A DNA stretch of 64,000 bases from Paenibacillus sp. FSL M7-0420 (GCF_038002345.1 NZ_JBBOCJ010000001.1:3162001-3226000); one strand, 5' to 3'. Counted from the stretch's first letter, positions 53,716-63,163 are shown. The notes: generated from the sequence alone by a model not told the origin. Numbers and translations are program-made.

Positions 53716-54669
53716 ATGCTGAATCGCAATGCGGAGGCTCTATTCTGGATCGGCCGGTATATTGAACGGGCTGAGAATCACGCCCGGCTGATCGATGTAC
53801 ATTACCATATCCAGCAGGAAGAGGATTACCAGGAAGAGGGCCACAAGTGGTCGCGCCTGATTGATGCACTTGGGGTACGAAGCGAATATCTGCGGCAGTT
53901 TGAAAGCTTCATTGAACAGGACGTCTTATCCTTCATCACACTGGACATGGGGAATACCAATTCCTTGTTCTCCTGTGTGCATCAGGCCAGGAATAATCTG
54001 CGCACGCTGCGCCAGCATTTGCCGAGTGAGCTGTGGGATATTATCAATGGCTTCAACCTGTGGCTCGGTGAACAGTCGGTAACGGATATCATGCGCGGCC
54101 CGCATCAATTCTATCAGCAGGTCAAGGAGCGGGCGGCGATGTTCCTCGGCGCGGAGCAATCGGTGATGCTCCGGGGCAATGAATGGCATTTCATCGAGAG
54201 CGGCCGGTTTCTGGAACGGGCGGAGAATACGACACGTATCCTGCAGACCGTCACGGTATCCTGCAAGTCGAAGGCTATCAATTCCATCTATACCCAGCTT
54301 CAGGCTGTGCTGAAATCGGTGAGCGGCTATCAGTCCTTCCGCCGGTATTACGCCGATGATATGTCGCCGGAATGCATTCTGGAATTCCTGATCGTGAACC
54401 CGCTCTTCCCGCGTTCAATCCGCTTCTCCTTTCACAAGCTGGAGGAGCATCTGGCCAAGCTGGAGCTGGATTCTTCAGAGAAGGGCTCAGGGCATGAGAA
54501 GGTGATCCGTCAGGCGGGCAAGATCAAGGCGGAGCTGGATTATATGGAGAAGGAAGAGATGTCCGGCGACCTGACCCTGGATGTGCTGGAGTCACTGATG
54601 ATATCCTGTCAGAGGCTCGGCCGAACGATGGACGGTGCTTTTTTTCGCCGTGAAGGAGTCTCGGTATGA
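53716..54669 (+). CDS. Alpha-E domain protein (DUF403)
   Basis: 317 residues, mostly alpha-helical. The start, with 'RNAEALFWIGRYIERAENHARLID' shortened, is the hallmark of the alpha-E family, which has conserved Glu/Arg clusters; a second matching segment 'FLERAENTTRIL' occurs near residue 175. It is known only as a partner of ATP-grasp and transglutaminase proteins. RBS AAAGGGGGGG. It overlaps the next gene by ATGA. Confidence 0.88.
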   Translation: MLNRNAEALFWIGRYIERAENHARLIDVHYHIQQEEDYQEEGHKWSRLIDALGVRSEYLRQFESFIEQDVLSFITLDMGNTNSLFSCVHQARNNLRTLRQHLPSELWDIINGFNLWLGEQSVTDIMRGPHQFYQQVKERAAMFLGAEQSVMLRGNEWHFIESGRFLERAENTTRILQTVTVSCKSKAINSIYTQLQAVLKSVSGYQSFRRYYADDMSPECILEFLIVNPLFPRSIRFSFHKLEEHLAKLELDSSEKGSGHEKVIRQAGKIKAELDYMEKEEMSGDLTLDVLESLMISCQRLGRTMDGAFFRREGVSV

Positions 54670-55532
54670 AAATACAGATCAACCACACAACCACCTACAG
54701 CTACCCCGAGCCGGTGACGGACAGTGTCAATGAGATCCGGCTGACGCCGCGCACGAACTACCGGCAATCCTGTTATCACCATGAGGTGGAGGTGCATCCG
54801 CCGGCTAATCTGCTGACTTATGAGGATTTCTTCGGCAACCGGGTCCATGCCTATTCGGTGAACAAGCCACATACGGAAATGGTGATTCACACCAAAGCGA
54901 CCGTGGTCACGCTTGACAAGGCGCAAGGTGCCGACCTGCCGCATATTCCGCTGGAGGAGCAGGTAAAGCTGCTGAATGACGAGAAGTTTCAGAACCGGTA
55001 TATTGAGTTTATTCTGCCTACCCGGTACACCGAGGTGACGCCGGAGCTGGTGGAATTCGCGTCGCAGCATCCTTTTGAGGAAGCCGAGGATATGTACGAA
55101 TGGACCCGGAAGCTGTCGTCGACCATCTACGAGCAGTTTACGTACGATCCCGAGGCGACGAGTGTCAACACTACAGTGAAAAGAGCACTGATGCTAAAGC
55201 GCGGAGTCTGCCAGGACTATGCACATCTGATGATTGCGGTCTGCCGCAGTGTCGGCTTGCCCTCGCGTTATGTGAGCGGGTACCATTTTGTCGGGGACCT
55301 GCAGGGGGGCAACGCCAACTTCGAACAGGCCTCGCATGCCTGGGTGGAGACACATATTCCGGGTACGGGCTGGCTGGGCTTCGATCCGACCAACAATGCT
55401 GAAGTAAGCTGGCGGTATATCAAGCTTGGACATGGACGGGATTATAAGGATATCGTTCCGGTCAAAGGCGTATACCGCGGAGCAGCGGGCACGCTTACGG
55501 TGAAGGTGGATGTACGGCAGCTGGAGAATTGA
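54666..55532 (+). CDS. Transglutaminase-like cysteine protease/peptidase
   Basis: 288 residues. An N-terminal beta domain (Bact_transglu_N) and a C-terminal transglutaminase core with catalytic Cys182 (GVCQDYAH), His224 (SHAWVE) and Asp240 (GFDPTNN), so active. Such enzymes hydrolyse or form amide bonds. No signal peptide is visible, so it acts in the cytoplasm with the ATP-grasp and alpha-E partners. The stop/start overlap ATGA with the gene before shows translational coupling. Confidence 0.9.
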   Translation: MKIQINHTTTYSYPEPVTDSVNEIRLTPRTNYRQSCYHHEVEVHPPANLLTYEDFFGNRVHAYSVNKPHTEMVIHTKATVVTLDKAQGADLPHIPLEEQVKLLNDEKFQNRYIEFILPTRYTEVTPELVEFASQHPFEEAEDMYEWTRKLSSTIYEQFTYDPEATSVNTTVKRALMLKRGVCQDYAHLMIAVCRSVGLPSRYVSGYHFVGDLQGGNANFEQASHAWVETHIPGTGWLGFDPTNNAEVSWRYIKLGHGRDYKDIVPVKGVYRGAAGTLTVKVDVRQLEN

Positions 55533-55545
55533 ATGAGTCAGAGGA

Positions 55546-55568
55546 GACCCCGCAGCTGCGGGGTCTTT
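55546..55568 (+). terminator. Intrinsic terminator of the ATP-grasp operon
   Basis: GACCCCGCAG / CTGCGGGGTC (55546-55565) followed by TTT, 13 bases past the transglutaminase stop. Confidence 0.8.
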
Positions 55569-55621
55569 GTTGCTGACGGTAAGCTGCTCATTAGGCCCTG
55601 TTAATGGATGCGCTGTGCATG

Positions 55622-55646
55622 TTGCACAAGGTTTGTGCAATTTTTT
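55622..55646 (+). terminator. Hairpin plus U-run upstream of the SDR gene
   Basis: TTGCACAA / TTGTGCAA (55622-55629, 55633-55640) followed by six Ts. It may be a second terminator or an attenuator; a TATAAT -10 follows at 55659-55664, so a new transcript may start there. Confidence 0.6.
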
Positions 55647-55737
55647 GCATAATCTGATTATAATCAAGCATCAATTGGGTAATCTTGAAACAGAGCCATT
55701 ACATGCAGAATGGTATTCACGGAAGGAGAGTGTACAT

Positions 55738-56547
55738 ATGAGCCCAAATATAGCAAAAAAGCAGCGTTTTCAAGGGAAAACAGCCATAATCACAGGTGCG
55801 GGCTCGGGAATCGGCAGAGCGGCAGCGATCCAGCTGGCACGTGAAGGTGCGAATGTCGCCTTGTTCGATCTGGTGAACGAACGTACCTCGATCCTTGAAC
55901 AGAAATTGAATAAGCTGCGCAGGGACTGCGCGTTAGCGATTGATGTGGATACTTCGGATGCCGGCCGGATGGAGGAAGCGGTGCGCAGAACCGTAGAGCA
56001 TTTCGGAGGCCTGGATATTGTGTTCGCCAATGCGGGCATTAACGGAGTGGTCGGGCCGATTGAGGAGCTGAGCGTAGGCGATTGGGAGAAGACCCTCTCT
56101 GTCAATCTGACAGGCACCTTCCTGACGCTGAAATACAGCATTCCCCATCTGAAGGAGAAGGGCAAAGGCAGTATTATTATTACCAGCTCCATCAACGGCA
56201 ACAGCAGATTCACCAGCTTCGGCTGGTCACCATACAGCACCACTAAGGCCGGCCAGGTCGCTTTTGCCAAGATGGCTGCACTGGAGCTGGCCAAGTTCAA
56301 AATCCGGGTCAATGTCATTTGTCCGGGAGCGATCGCCACGAATATCGACGAGAGCACGGAGTGGAACGATGATGTGGAGTCCATTGTCATTCCCATTGAA
56401 TTCCCCGACGGTGCACAGCCGCTGGCTGACGGTCCGGGCAAACCGGAGAATGTGGCCGATCTGGTCGCGTTCCTGGCCTCGGATGAATCCATTCATATTA
56501 CCGGCTCGCAGATTGTGATTGACGGTGCGGAGTCGCTGCTGTCTTAG
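55738..56547 (+). CDS. Short-chain dehydrogenase/reductase
   Basis: 269 residues of the classical SDR family. TGAGSGIG cofactor-binding, NAGINGVVG, catalytic Ser and YSTTKAG motifs are intact, and the Asp after the second strand (LFDL) favours NAD(H). The substrate is not predictable. The ATG at 55738 has GGAAGGAGAG before it; the frame is open upstream. Monocistronic. Confidence 0.9.
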   Translation: MSPNIAKKQRFQGKTAIITGAGSGIGRAAAIQLAREGANVALFDLVNERTSILEQKLNKLRRDCALAIDVDTSDAGRMEEAVRRTVEHFGGLDIVFANAGINGVVGPIEELSVGDWEKTLSVNLTGTFLTLKYSIPHLKEKGKGSIIITSSINGNSRFTSFGWSPYSTTKAGQVAFAKMAALELAKFKIRVNVICPGAIATNIDESTEWNDDVESIVIPIEFPDGAQPLADGPGKPENVADLVAFLASDESIHITGSQIVIDGAESLLS

Positions 56548-56577
56548 GCATATTCTGCCGCCCGTTTCTGTTATGAG

Positions 56578-56608
56578 ACACTGCCATGATTGGCGGTGTT
56601 TTTCTTTT
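56578..56608 (+). terminator. Intrinsic terminator of the SDR gene
   Basis: ACACTGCC / GGCGGTGT (56578-56585, 56592-56599, one G-U pair) followed by TTTTTCTTTT. Confidence 0.75.
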
Positions 56609-56632
56609 GTCACAAACAATCTAATTAGATGG

Positions 56633-56661
56633 TTGTAAAATAACAAACGAAATGATAATAT
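56633..56661 (+). promoter_or_regulatory. Candidate promoter of the DUF2087 gene
   Basis: TTGTAA (56633-56638), 17-bp spacer, TAATAT (56656-56661), about 30 bases before the start. Confidence 0.4.
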
Positions 56662-56686
56662 GTCTATATAAAAGTAAACAAAGGGT

Positions 56687-57487
56687 GTGGTGGTCCAGTT
56701 GGAAGGAGAGAATGAAGCAGTACGGATATCGGAGAAATTCTGGAATGCGTCCATTGCAGAATTGAAGCAGGGCTATAATGTGGAGACGGAAGAGCGGACG
56801 GAAAAGTATCATTGTCTGGTCTGCGGGGCTGCCTTCGAGAAGGGCTTGATCTATAAGGATGGAGAACAGTATTACGAAGCGGAGAAGTTCGCAGCCCTGC
56901 ATGTGGACAGAGTTCATGGCGGGATGTTCAACTGGCTGCTGACGCTGGACAAGAAGCTGAGCGGGTTAACCGATTTGCAGAAGGGGCTGCTGCAGGCCTT
57001 CCGCCAAAGTCTTAGCGATGCAGAAGCAGCCAAGGAGCTGGGGATCGGCAGCACCTCCACAGTGCGTAACCACCGGTTCACGCTTCGCGAGAAGGTGAAG
57101 CAGGCCAAGCTGTTTCTGGCGGTTATGGAGCTGGCTGAGGAGAAGCCGGGAGCTTCATCGTCTTTTGTGAGTATACCGCGCACGGCTGTGATGGTTGATG
57201 AACGGTTCGCGATTACCGAGCAGGAGAACGCCGAGATTCTGGGCACCTATTTCAAACAGGGGCCGGATGGCCCGTTGTCAGAGTTCCCTAAACGGCAGAA
57301 GCGGAAGGCGGCGATTCTGCGCCATTTGCTTCAGCGTTTTGAGACAGGGCGCAAGTACAGTGAGAAGGAAATCAATGCGGTGCTCGAAGCTGCTTATCCC
57401 GATTATGTAACGCTCCGGCGTTATCTGATCGATTACGGGCTGCTGGACCGTGAAGATGACGGAAGCAGCTACTGGGTGAAATTATAA
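56687..57487 (+). CDS. DUF2087 domain transcriptional regulator
   Basis: About 266 residues. An N-terminal region with CLVCGAAFEKG and a LuxR/sigma-type HTH-like middle ('SDAEAAKELGIGSTSTVRNHRFTLREK' shortened, near 110-135) is followed by a C-terminal DUF2087 domain (about 205-265: 'RYLIDYGLLDREDDGSSYW'). It probably controls a small local regulon. The start is uncertain among GTG at 56687 and TTG at 56699; the latter has AGGGTG 9 bases upstream. The GIY-YIG gene is 25 bp downstream. Confidence 0.75.
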   Translation: MVVQLEGENEAVRISEKFWNASIAELKQGYNVETEERTEKYHCLVCGAAFEKGLIYKDGEQYYEAEKFAALHVDRVHGGMFNWLLTLDKKLSGLTDLQKGLLQAFRQSLSDAEAAKELGIGSTSTVRNHRFTLREKVKQAKLFLAVMELAEEKPGASSSFVSIPRTAVMVDERFAITEQENAEILGTYFKQGPDGPLSEFPKRQKRKAAILRHLLQRFETGRKYSEKEINAVLEAAYPDYVTLRRYLIDYGLLDREDDGSSYWVKL

Positions 57488-57512
57488 CGGAGAGAAGAAG
57501 GGGAGAGAAATA

Positions 57513-57893
57513 ATGACAGATAAATCCAGACGCAAGGAATTGGGATACAATTATGCACACTCGCACAGGCCAATGGGGGTATACCGGATTGTGAACACCG
57601 GCAACGACAAAATGTATGTGGGAAGCAGCCTGAATCTGGACGGGGTCTGGAATAAGCATAAGTTCATGCTGGATATCAAAGGCCATGACAACAAGGCGCT
57701 GCAGGAAGACTGGAATGAACGCGGGGAAGCGGGCTTCCGCTTCGAGGTGCTGGAGCAGATTAAGCCGGAAGAGGATTTCGTGGCCGATGTGCAGGAGCTG
57801 AAGAAATACCGCAAGATGCTGCCGGATATGGAGAGTAAATGGCTGGAGCAACTGTCTCCTTACGGGGAGCGCGGATATCATAAGCAGAAATAG
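57513..57893 (+). CDS. GIY-YIG domain protein
   Basis: 126 residues. The GIY-YIG nuclease signature (MGVYRIVN then MYVGSS) appears near 20-40, in a reduced stand-alone form without extra domains. These occur in DNA repair and homing enzymes; the exact role is not evident. GAAGGGGAGAG before the ATG. It closely follows the DUF2087 regulator (25 bp) and may be regulated with it. Confidence 0.8.
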   Translation: MTDKSRRKELGYNYAHSHRPMGVYRIVNTGNDKMYVGSSLNLDGVWNKHKFMLDIKGHDNKALQEDWNERGEAGFRFEVLEQIKPEEDFVADVQELKKYRKMLPDMESKWLEQLSPYGERGYHKQK

Positions 57894-58057
57894 CTTTCTG
57901 CCTGGTGATAAGAAGCGATAACTTACAGGCAAACCGGGAATGAATTTCAGCAGCACCCGTGCTAAAATAAGGACAAAGCGGTAGCGGCGGGCATGCCGGA
58001 TGTAAGCAGGATGTAATAATAGGAAATCCTCAGCTGCTGATGAAAGGAACGGTGTGG

Positions 58058-58468
58058 ATGGCTATATTATCTTGGCTTGCAGAACAAAGAATTCAGGAAG
58101 CTATGCGCGGCGGAGAGTTCGCCAATCTGCCGGGGCACGGCAAGCCGCTTGCGCTGGAGGATCTTTCCGGCGTACCTGAGGAACTGCGGATGTCCTACAA
58201 GATTATGAAGAACGCCGGATTGCTGCCCGAGGAAGTGACGCTGCGGGCAGAGTGTGTAACGCTCGAAGAGCTGCTGGTGGCTTGCCACCGAAGCGGCAAC
58301 AGCACTGCCGAGGAACGAAAGGAGCTGGAGGGCAGGCTCTCCCTGAAGCGGCTGCGTCTTCAGATGCTTTTGCAGGAACGGGGGCTGGAAGGCAATGCTG
58401 CATATGCGGATTACGGGGACGCGATCGGGCAACGGCTGGCTGGAGTGGAACGGGATGGTAGGGAGTAG
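58058..58468 (+). CDS. DUF1992 domain protein
   Basis: About 136 residues, with the typical DUF1992 beginning 'WLAEQRIQEAMRGGEFANLPGHGKPL'. Homologous to the DnaJ-C28-like conserved domain; no catalytic role known. The ATG at 58058 has AAGGA 9 bases upstream. A terminator follows. Confidence 0.8.
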   Translation: MAILSWLAEQRIQEAMRGGEFANLPGHGKPLALEDLSGVPEELRMSYKIMKNAGLLPEEVTLRAECVTLEELLVACHRSGNSTAEERKELEGRLSLKRLRLQMLLQERGLEGNAAYADYGDAIGQRLAGVERDGRE

Positions 58469-58487
58469 ACAAGTATTGGAAGATGAG

Positions 58488-58516
58488 ACCTCCGGTTCAT
58501 GGAACCGGGGGTTTTT
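58488..58516 (+). terminator. Intrinsic terminator after the DUF1992 gene
   Basis: ACCTCCGGTTC pairs with GAACCGGGGGT (58488-58498, 58502-58512, one G-U pair), followed by TTTT. Confidence 0.8.
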
Positions 58517-58657
58517 GGTGCGAGATTATAGGGGAGCTTGGTGTTGAATGGGTCATCCTCTTCCAGCAGCAATGAACCGCTTGATATCTGGAATGAATTC
58601 GCCGATGATAGGGAGATATAGATTAACTTAACCTTGAGCAGATGATGGAGAGATGAA

Positions 58658-61153
58658 ATGAAGCAGCTTCCGATTATGCAGGTGCTCCCTGACCTGAAGA
58701 GAATTCTGACAGACCGTGCAGCGGCGATTCTGATTGCCGAGCCTGGAGCGGGGAAGACAACGGCGGTGCCGCCTGCTTTTTTGGAGGAGCCTTGGCTGGC
58801 CGGTAAAACCATTCTGATGCTGGAGCCCAGACGCCTGGCAGCGCGTTCGGCCGCAGCTTATATGGCGTCCTGTCTGGGGGAGAGTGTGGGTCAGACCGTA
58901 GGCTATCGCATGCGGATGGATACCAAGGTGGGGCGGAATACACGTATTGTTGTTGTGACGGAAGGCGTGCTGACGCGAATGCTCCAGAGCGATCCTTCGC
59001 TGGGGGATGTGGGGCTTGTGATCTTCGACGAGTTCCATGAGCGCAGCCTGCATGCGGATCTTGGACTGGCACTCGCGCTTGAAGCACAGAGTGTGCTGCG
59101 CGAGGATCTGCGCATTCTGGTGATGTCGGCGACCTTGGATGGAGAACGCGTAGCTTCTCTACTGGGTGAAGCGCCGGTCGTGCGTTGTCCGGGCCGGACG
59201 TATCCGGTGGAGACGGTCTATGTGACGGACAACGCCGGTGGCTCCACCCCCGAGAAGTCCGCAGCCGCCGCTGTCCGCCGGGCGCTTGCTGAGCAGCCGG
59301 GGGATGTGCTGGTCTTTCTGCCCGGCGAGCGGGAGATCCGCCGGACGGAGCAGGAGCTGGCATCAGGAAGCCTGCCGCCGGGAACGGTACTCCGGCCGCT
59401 CTATGGCCAATTGCCGCAGCACCAGCAGGATGCGGCGGTGGCTCCTGCGGTGGAAGGCGAACGGAAGGTCGTACTGGCAACCTCCATTGCCGAGACGAGT
59501 CTGACCATCGAAGGGGTACGCTCGGTGATTGACACGGGGCTTCGCCGGACGCAGGTATTCTCTGCGCGTACCGGCATGCCGCGCTTAACGACGGTACCGG
59601 TCTCGAAGGCCTCGGCCGATCAGCGGCGCGGCCGGGCAGGCCGCACAGCGCCAGGCGTCTGCTACAGGCTGTGGAGCCGGGAGGCGCATGATCATCTGCC
59701 GGACGATAACGTGCCGGAGATCATGGAGACCGACCTGGCGCAGCTCGCCCTGGAGCTGGCGCTGTGGGGCGTGCGCGATCCGGGAGCGCTCGCCTGGCTG
59801 GATGCGCCGCCTGCCGCGCCTTACGCGCAGGCGACGGCGCTGCTGCGCCAGCTCGGCGCGCTGGACGCCGGCGGCGCCATTACGCCGCACGGCCGCAGCA
59901 TGGCCGTGCTTGGCGCGCACCCGCGCATCGCGCATATGCTGCTGCGCGCGGCAGACCTTGCAGCCGCGCCGCTCGCCGCCAGGCTCGCTGCGCTGCTGCA
60001 GGAGCGGGACCTCTTCCGGGGTCCCGCGGCTCTAGACAGCGACCTCACGCTGCGCGTGGAGGCGCTGCTCGGGTTCGAGCGCTCCGCCGGCAGCGGCGGA
60101 GCGGACCCGGCGGCCTTGCGCGCGGTGCAGCGCGAGAGCCGCAGCTTCCTGGCGCAGCTGCAGGCAGCGCCGGGCGAAGGGCCCGGCGACATCAGCCGCA
60201 GCGGCCTGCTGCTGTCGTTCGCCTATCCCGACCGGATCGGGCAGGAGCGCGGCAATGGCGCGTTCCTGCTCTCCGGCGGCCGGGGGGCGGCGATGCGCGA
60301 GGGCCAGCCGCTGGCGCGCTCGCCCTACATCGTGGCACCCGGCGTGGATGACCGTGCCGGGCAGAGCCGGATTATGCTTGCCGCAGCGCTCTCCGAGCAG
60401 GACCTGCTGAAGCATCATGCGGACAGCCTTCTGGAGGAGCGCGAAGTCTACTGGGACAGTGAGAGCGGAAGCGTGAAGGCGCGAAGAGTGACCCGGCTGG
60501 GGGCGCTCATTCTGAAGCAAACGACCCATGAGCGGTCTACTCCCGAGGAGACGGAGAGCGTACTGCTGAAGGTGATCGCGGCGGAAGGGCTACAGCTGCT
60601 GCCATGGGAGAAAGGGACCACTCAGCTCCGGCAGCGGATGGAATTCATGCACTCACTGCGGGCCGACTGGCCCGATATGTCGGATGAGGCGTTGACGGAT
60701 ACATTGGAGGAATGGCTGGCACCCTTTATACAAGGGATGCGGAATCTCCGTGATTTACAGCGGCTGAAGCTGACGCAGGCGCTGGAGGGGATGCTGGACT
60801 GGAACAGCCGCCAATTGCTGAACAAGGAGGCGCCGACGCATATTACGGTACCGAGCGGTTCGCGGGTTCCCCTGGATTACAGTAATCCCGGAGCACCGGT
60901 ACTGGCAGTCAGGCTGCAGGAGATGTTCGGGCAGACGGATACTCCGCGGATCGGCGGAGGGAAGGTCCCGGTGCTGCTGCACCTGCTGTCTCCGGCGAGA
61001 AGGCCGATGCAGATCACCTCAGATCTGGCCAGCTTCTGGCAGAACACCTATTTCGAGGTGAAAAAAGATCTGAAAGGCCGTTATCCCAAGCACTACTGGC
61101 CGGATAATCCGCTGGAGGCAGCACCGACTAACCGTACCCGTCCTTCCAAATAG
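58658..61153 (+). CDS. hrpB: ATP-dependent helicase HrpB
   Basis: 831 residues. DExH-box helicase of the HrpA/HrpB family, putative RNA helicase. P-loop GAGKTT, motif II DEFHERS, motif III SAT and motif VI QRRGRAGRTAPG are intact; the HrpB-specific C-terminal domain ends with a 'GRYPKHYWPDNP' segment, so full length. In the middle (about 59740-60350) GC content is far above the surroundings, in Ala/Arg/Leu-rich stretches. ATG with GGAGAG upstream. The gene is monocistronic. Confidence 0.9.
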   Translation: MKQLPIMQVLPDLKRILTDRAAAILIAEPGAGKTTAVPPAFLEEPWLAGKTILMLEPRRLAARSAAAYMASCLGESVGQTVGYRMRMDTKVGRNTRIVVVTEGVLTRMLQSDPSLGDVGLVIFDEFHERSLHADLGLALALEAQSVLREDLRILVMSATLDGERVASLLGEAPVVRCPGRTYPVETVYVTDNAGGSTPEKSAAAAVRRALAEQPGDVLVFLPGEREIRRTEQELASGSLPPGTVLRPLYGQLPQHQQDAAVAPAVEGERKVVLATSIAETSLTIEGVRSVIDTGLRRTQVFSARTGMPRLTTVPVSKASADQRRGRAGRTAPGVCYRLWSREAHDHLPDDNVPEIMETDLAQLALELALWGVRDPGALAWLDAPPAAPYAQATALLRQLGALDAGGAITPHGRSMAVLGAHPRIAHMLLRAADLAAAPLAARLAALLQERDLFRGPAALDSDLTLRVEALLGFERSAGSGGADPAALRAVQRESRSFLAQLQAAPGEGPGDISRSGLLLSFAYPDRIGQERGNGAFLLSGGRGAAMREGQPLARSPYIVAPGVDDRAGQSRIMLAAALSEQDLLKHHADSLLEEREVYWDSESGSVKARRVTRLGALILKQTTHERSTPEETESVLLKVIAAEGLQLLPWEKGTTQLRQRMEFMHSLRADWPDMSDEALTDTLEEWLAPFIQGMRNLRDLQRLKLTQALEGMLDWNSRQLLNKEAPTHITVPSGSRVPLDYSNPGAPVLAVRLQEMFGQTDTPRIGGGKVPVLLHLLSPARRPMQITSDLASFWQNTYFEVKKDLKGRYPKHYWPDNPLEAAPTNRTRPSK

Positions 61154-61199
61154 AATGTGGCGGTGATCAGGCATTAATGCATCCGAAGAAGCTTTTCCT

Positions 61200-61224
61200 G
61201 TTTGGGCACCGCGTGAACGGGTAA
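61200..61224 (+). promoter_or_regulatory. Sigma-B-like promoter upstream of the stress gene
   Basis: GTTTGG (61200-61205), a 13-bp spacer and GGGTAA (61219-61224) fit the general-stress sigma-B pattern GTTTaa-N13-15-GGGwAw. It is 38 bases before the coding start of a YflT-type gene, which is a sigma-B target in Bacillus. Confidence 0.5.
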
Positions 61225-61261
61225 TACAATAGCGAACAACAATTACGAAGGAGGGCTTCAA

Positions 61262-61906
61262 GTGACAGAGAAAATTATTGGCGTATTCGATACGGAACAA
61301 GAAGCAACCAGAGCAATTGAAAGTTTGCAGAGACAAGGGTTCACGAACGATGAGATTTCAGTCATAACGAAGGATCGAGATGACCTGAAACACATCTCCG
61401 AAGATACAGGAACGATGGCGCCGGAAGGCGTTGCTACAGGTGCGGCTACCGGCGGCGTAGTGGGCGGAATTACCGGCCTGTTGGCCGGGATCGGTGCGCT
61501 GGCCATTCCGGGAATTGGTCCAATCCTTGCTGCAGGCCCAATCGCAGCTACACTAACAGGGGCTGCCATCGGAGTAGGAGCAGGCGGACTGGTGGGCGGA
61601 TTAATCGGACTCGGCATTCCTGAGGATGAGGCCAGAGATTACGAAGGCTACATCGACAGCGGCAAGATCCTCGTCCTGGTCGATGACAACGGCCGTGGAA
61701 GAGATATCCATACCGTGTTCCGGGGGAACCGTTCACTCAACTCGGGCCGGTACGACAGCCTGTACCCGGAGGATACAGTGGCGGACCGCGGAGCAACTAA
61801 CCCTGATCTGGTCCCTAGGGACACAACGGTTGGCAATACCTTGGGCAACAGAGGCTCGATGAATGCAGACCGTGACCCGGACCTCTACAACCGCGACAAA
61901 ATCTAA
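61262..61906 (+). CDS. General stress protein, YflT-domain
   Basis: 214 residues. The N-terminal ~100 residues match the heat-induced stress protein YflT domain ('GVFDTEQEATRAIESLQRQGF', then 'VITKDRDDL'), followed by a Gly/Ala-rich hydrophobic region (about 55-125) and a charged repeat-poor tail with many Asp and Arg. GTG start with GAAGGAGGG. A sigma-B-like promoter is upstream. Confidence 0.85.
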   Translation: MTEKIIGVFDTEQEATRAIESLQRQGFTNDEISVITKDRDDLKHISEDTGTMAPEGVATGAATGGVVGGITGLLAGIGALAIPGIGPILAAGPIAATLTGAAIGVGAGGLVGGLIGLGIPEDEARDYEGYIDSGKILVLVDDNGRGRDIHTVFRGNRSLNSGRYDSLYPEDTVADRGATNPDLVPRDTTVGNTLGNRGSMNADRDPDLYNRDKI

Positions 61907-61945
61907 AAATTAGAGCAGGCTTAAGCCCGCTCCCATAGCATACTT

Positions 61946-61997
61946 AAGGACTGCCTGCGGCGAACATGCCGGGGCAGTTCTTTGTGCTTGTTTTAGG
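61946..61997. terminator. Terminator region after the stress gene
   Basis: GGACTGCC pairs with GGCAGTTC (about 61950-61957 and 61974-61981), followed by TTTGTGCTTGTTTT. It ends the stress gene; a weaker GAGCAGGC/GCCCGCTC hairpin precedes it. Confidence 0.6.
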
Positions 61998-62034
61998 CTG
62001 CTGTGAGGGTACTGGGCCAAATATCCTAATTGTG

Positions 62035-62553
<519 letters not shown>

Positions 62554-62575
62554 CTATAATTCTCCTTTTGTATAA

Positions 62576-63028
62576 TCAATAGTCCCGTTTGTTTCCCTTT
62601 TTTACATATTCCCAGTCTTTTTCCACATTGGACCTGACTCTTTGCAGGAGTGTTACCAGGGTTTCTGCCTCACTTTCGGAGAAGCCGGACAGCGCTACAC
62701 TATTAGAATAATCGTTCTCTCTCTTGAGCAGAGGGTAGACGGCCTGCCCTTTCTCAGTAGGGATCAGCCTCTTGATTTTTTTGTTGTGCCGATCTTCATT
62801 TTTTTCAATAAAACCGTTAATCTCAAGCTTCTGTATAGCGCGGGCAGCCGTTGTCCGGTCCACTTTAATCATTTCAGCCAGCTTCTCCTGGATCATCCCC
62901 GGATGCTCACAGATCCGCACCAGATACAAATATTGCCCCCGGGTAAGATCATATTGCTTAAATTCGATATTGCTGATGGAGTCCAGTGACCGGGCAATCA
63001 TTCCAACCTCGCGTAGAATCTCCTTCAT
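62576..63028 (-). CDS. MarR family transcriptional regulator
   Basis: About 150 residues. Winged helix 'IQEKLAEMIKVDRTTAARAIQKLE' (about 50-75) with flanking dimer helices, standard MarR length. It likely represses itself and the acetyltransferase. A perfect 9-bp inverted repeat upstream (63087-63110) is the presumed operator. The ATG at 63028 has GGAGC 8 bases upstream; the open frame from 63049 is less likely. Confidence 0.85.
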   Translation of the reverse strand: MKEILREVGMIARSLDSISNIEFKQYDLTRGQYLYLVRICEHPGMIQEKLAEMIKVDRTTAARAIQKLEINGFIEKNEDRHNKKIKRLIPTEKGQAVYPLLKRENDYSNSVALSGFSESEAETLVTLLQRVRSNVEKDWEYVKKGNKRDY

Positions 63029-63086
63029 AATCGCAGCTCCATTGATCATTTATTTTCCAAGCCTATAGTTTAAAAATAATACATGA

Positions 63087-63110
63087 ATTTTGTTGCAATT
63101 ACAACAAAAT
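63087..63110. promoter_or_regulatory. MarR-type operator
   Basis: ATTTTGTTG (63087-63095), CAATTA, CAACAAAAT (63102-63110) is a perfect inverted repeat, with core TTGCAATTACAA. It lies about 59 bases before the MarR gene and fits autorepression. Confidence 0.75.
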
Positions 63111-63163
63111 AAATAAGAGTAATCGTCTGTGGAGAGGCAGAGAGGGGGGGTTATTCATGTTAA

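Noticed and set aside
59764..60351. 195-codon second-frame ORF inside hrpB
   Set aside because: Arises from the local GC peak; Arg/Ala/Gly-rich translation with no family.
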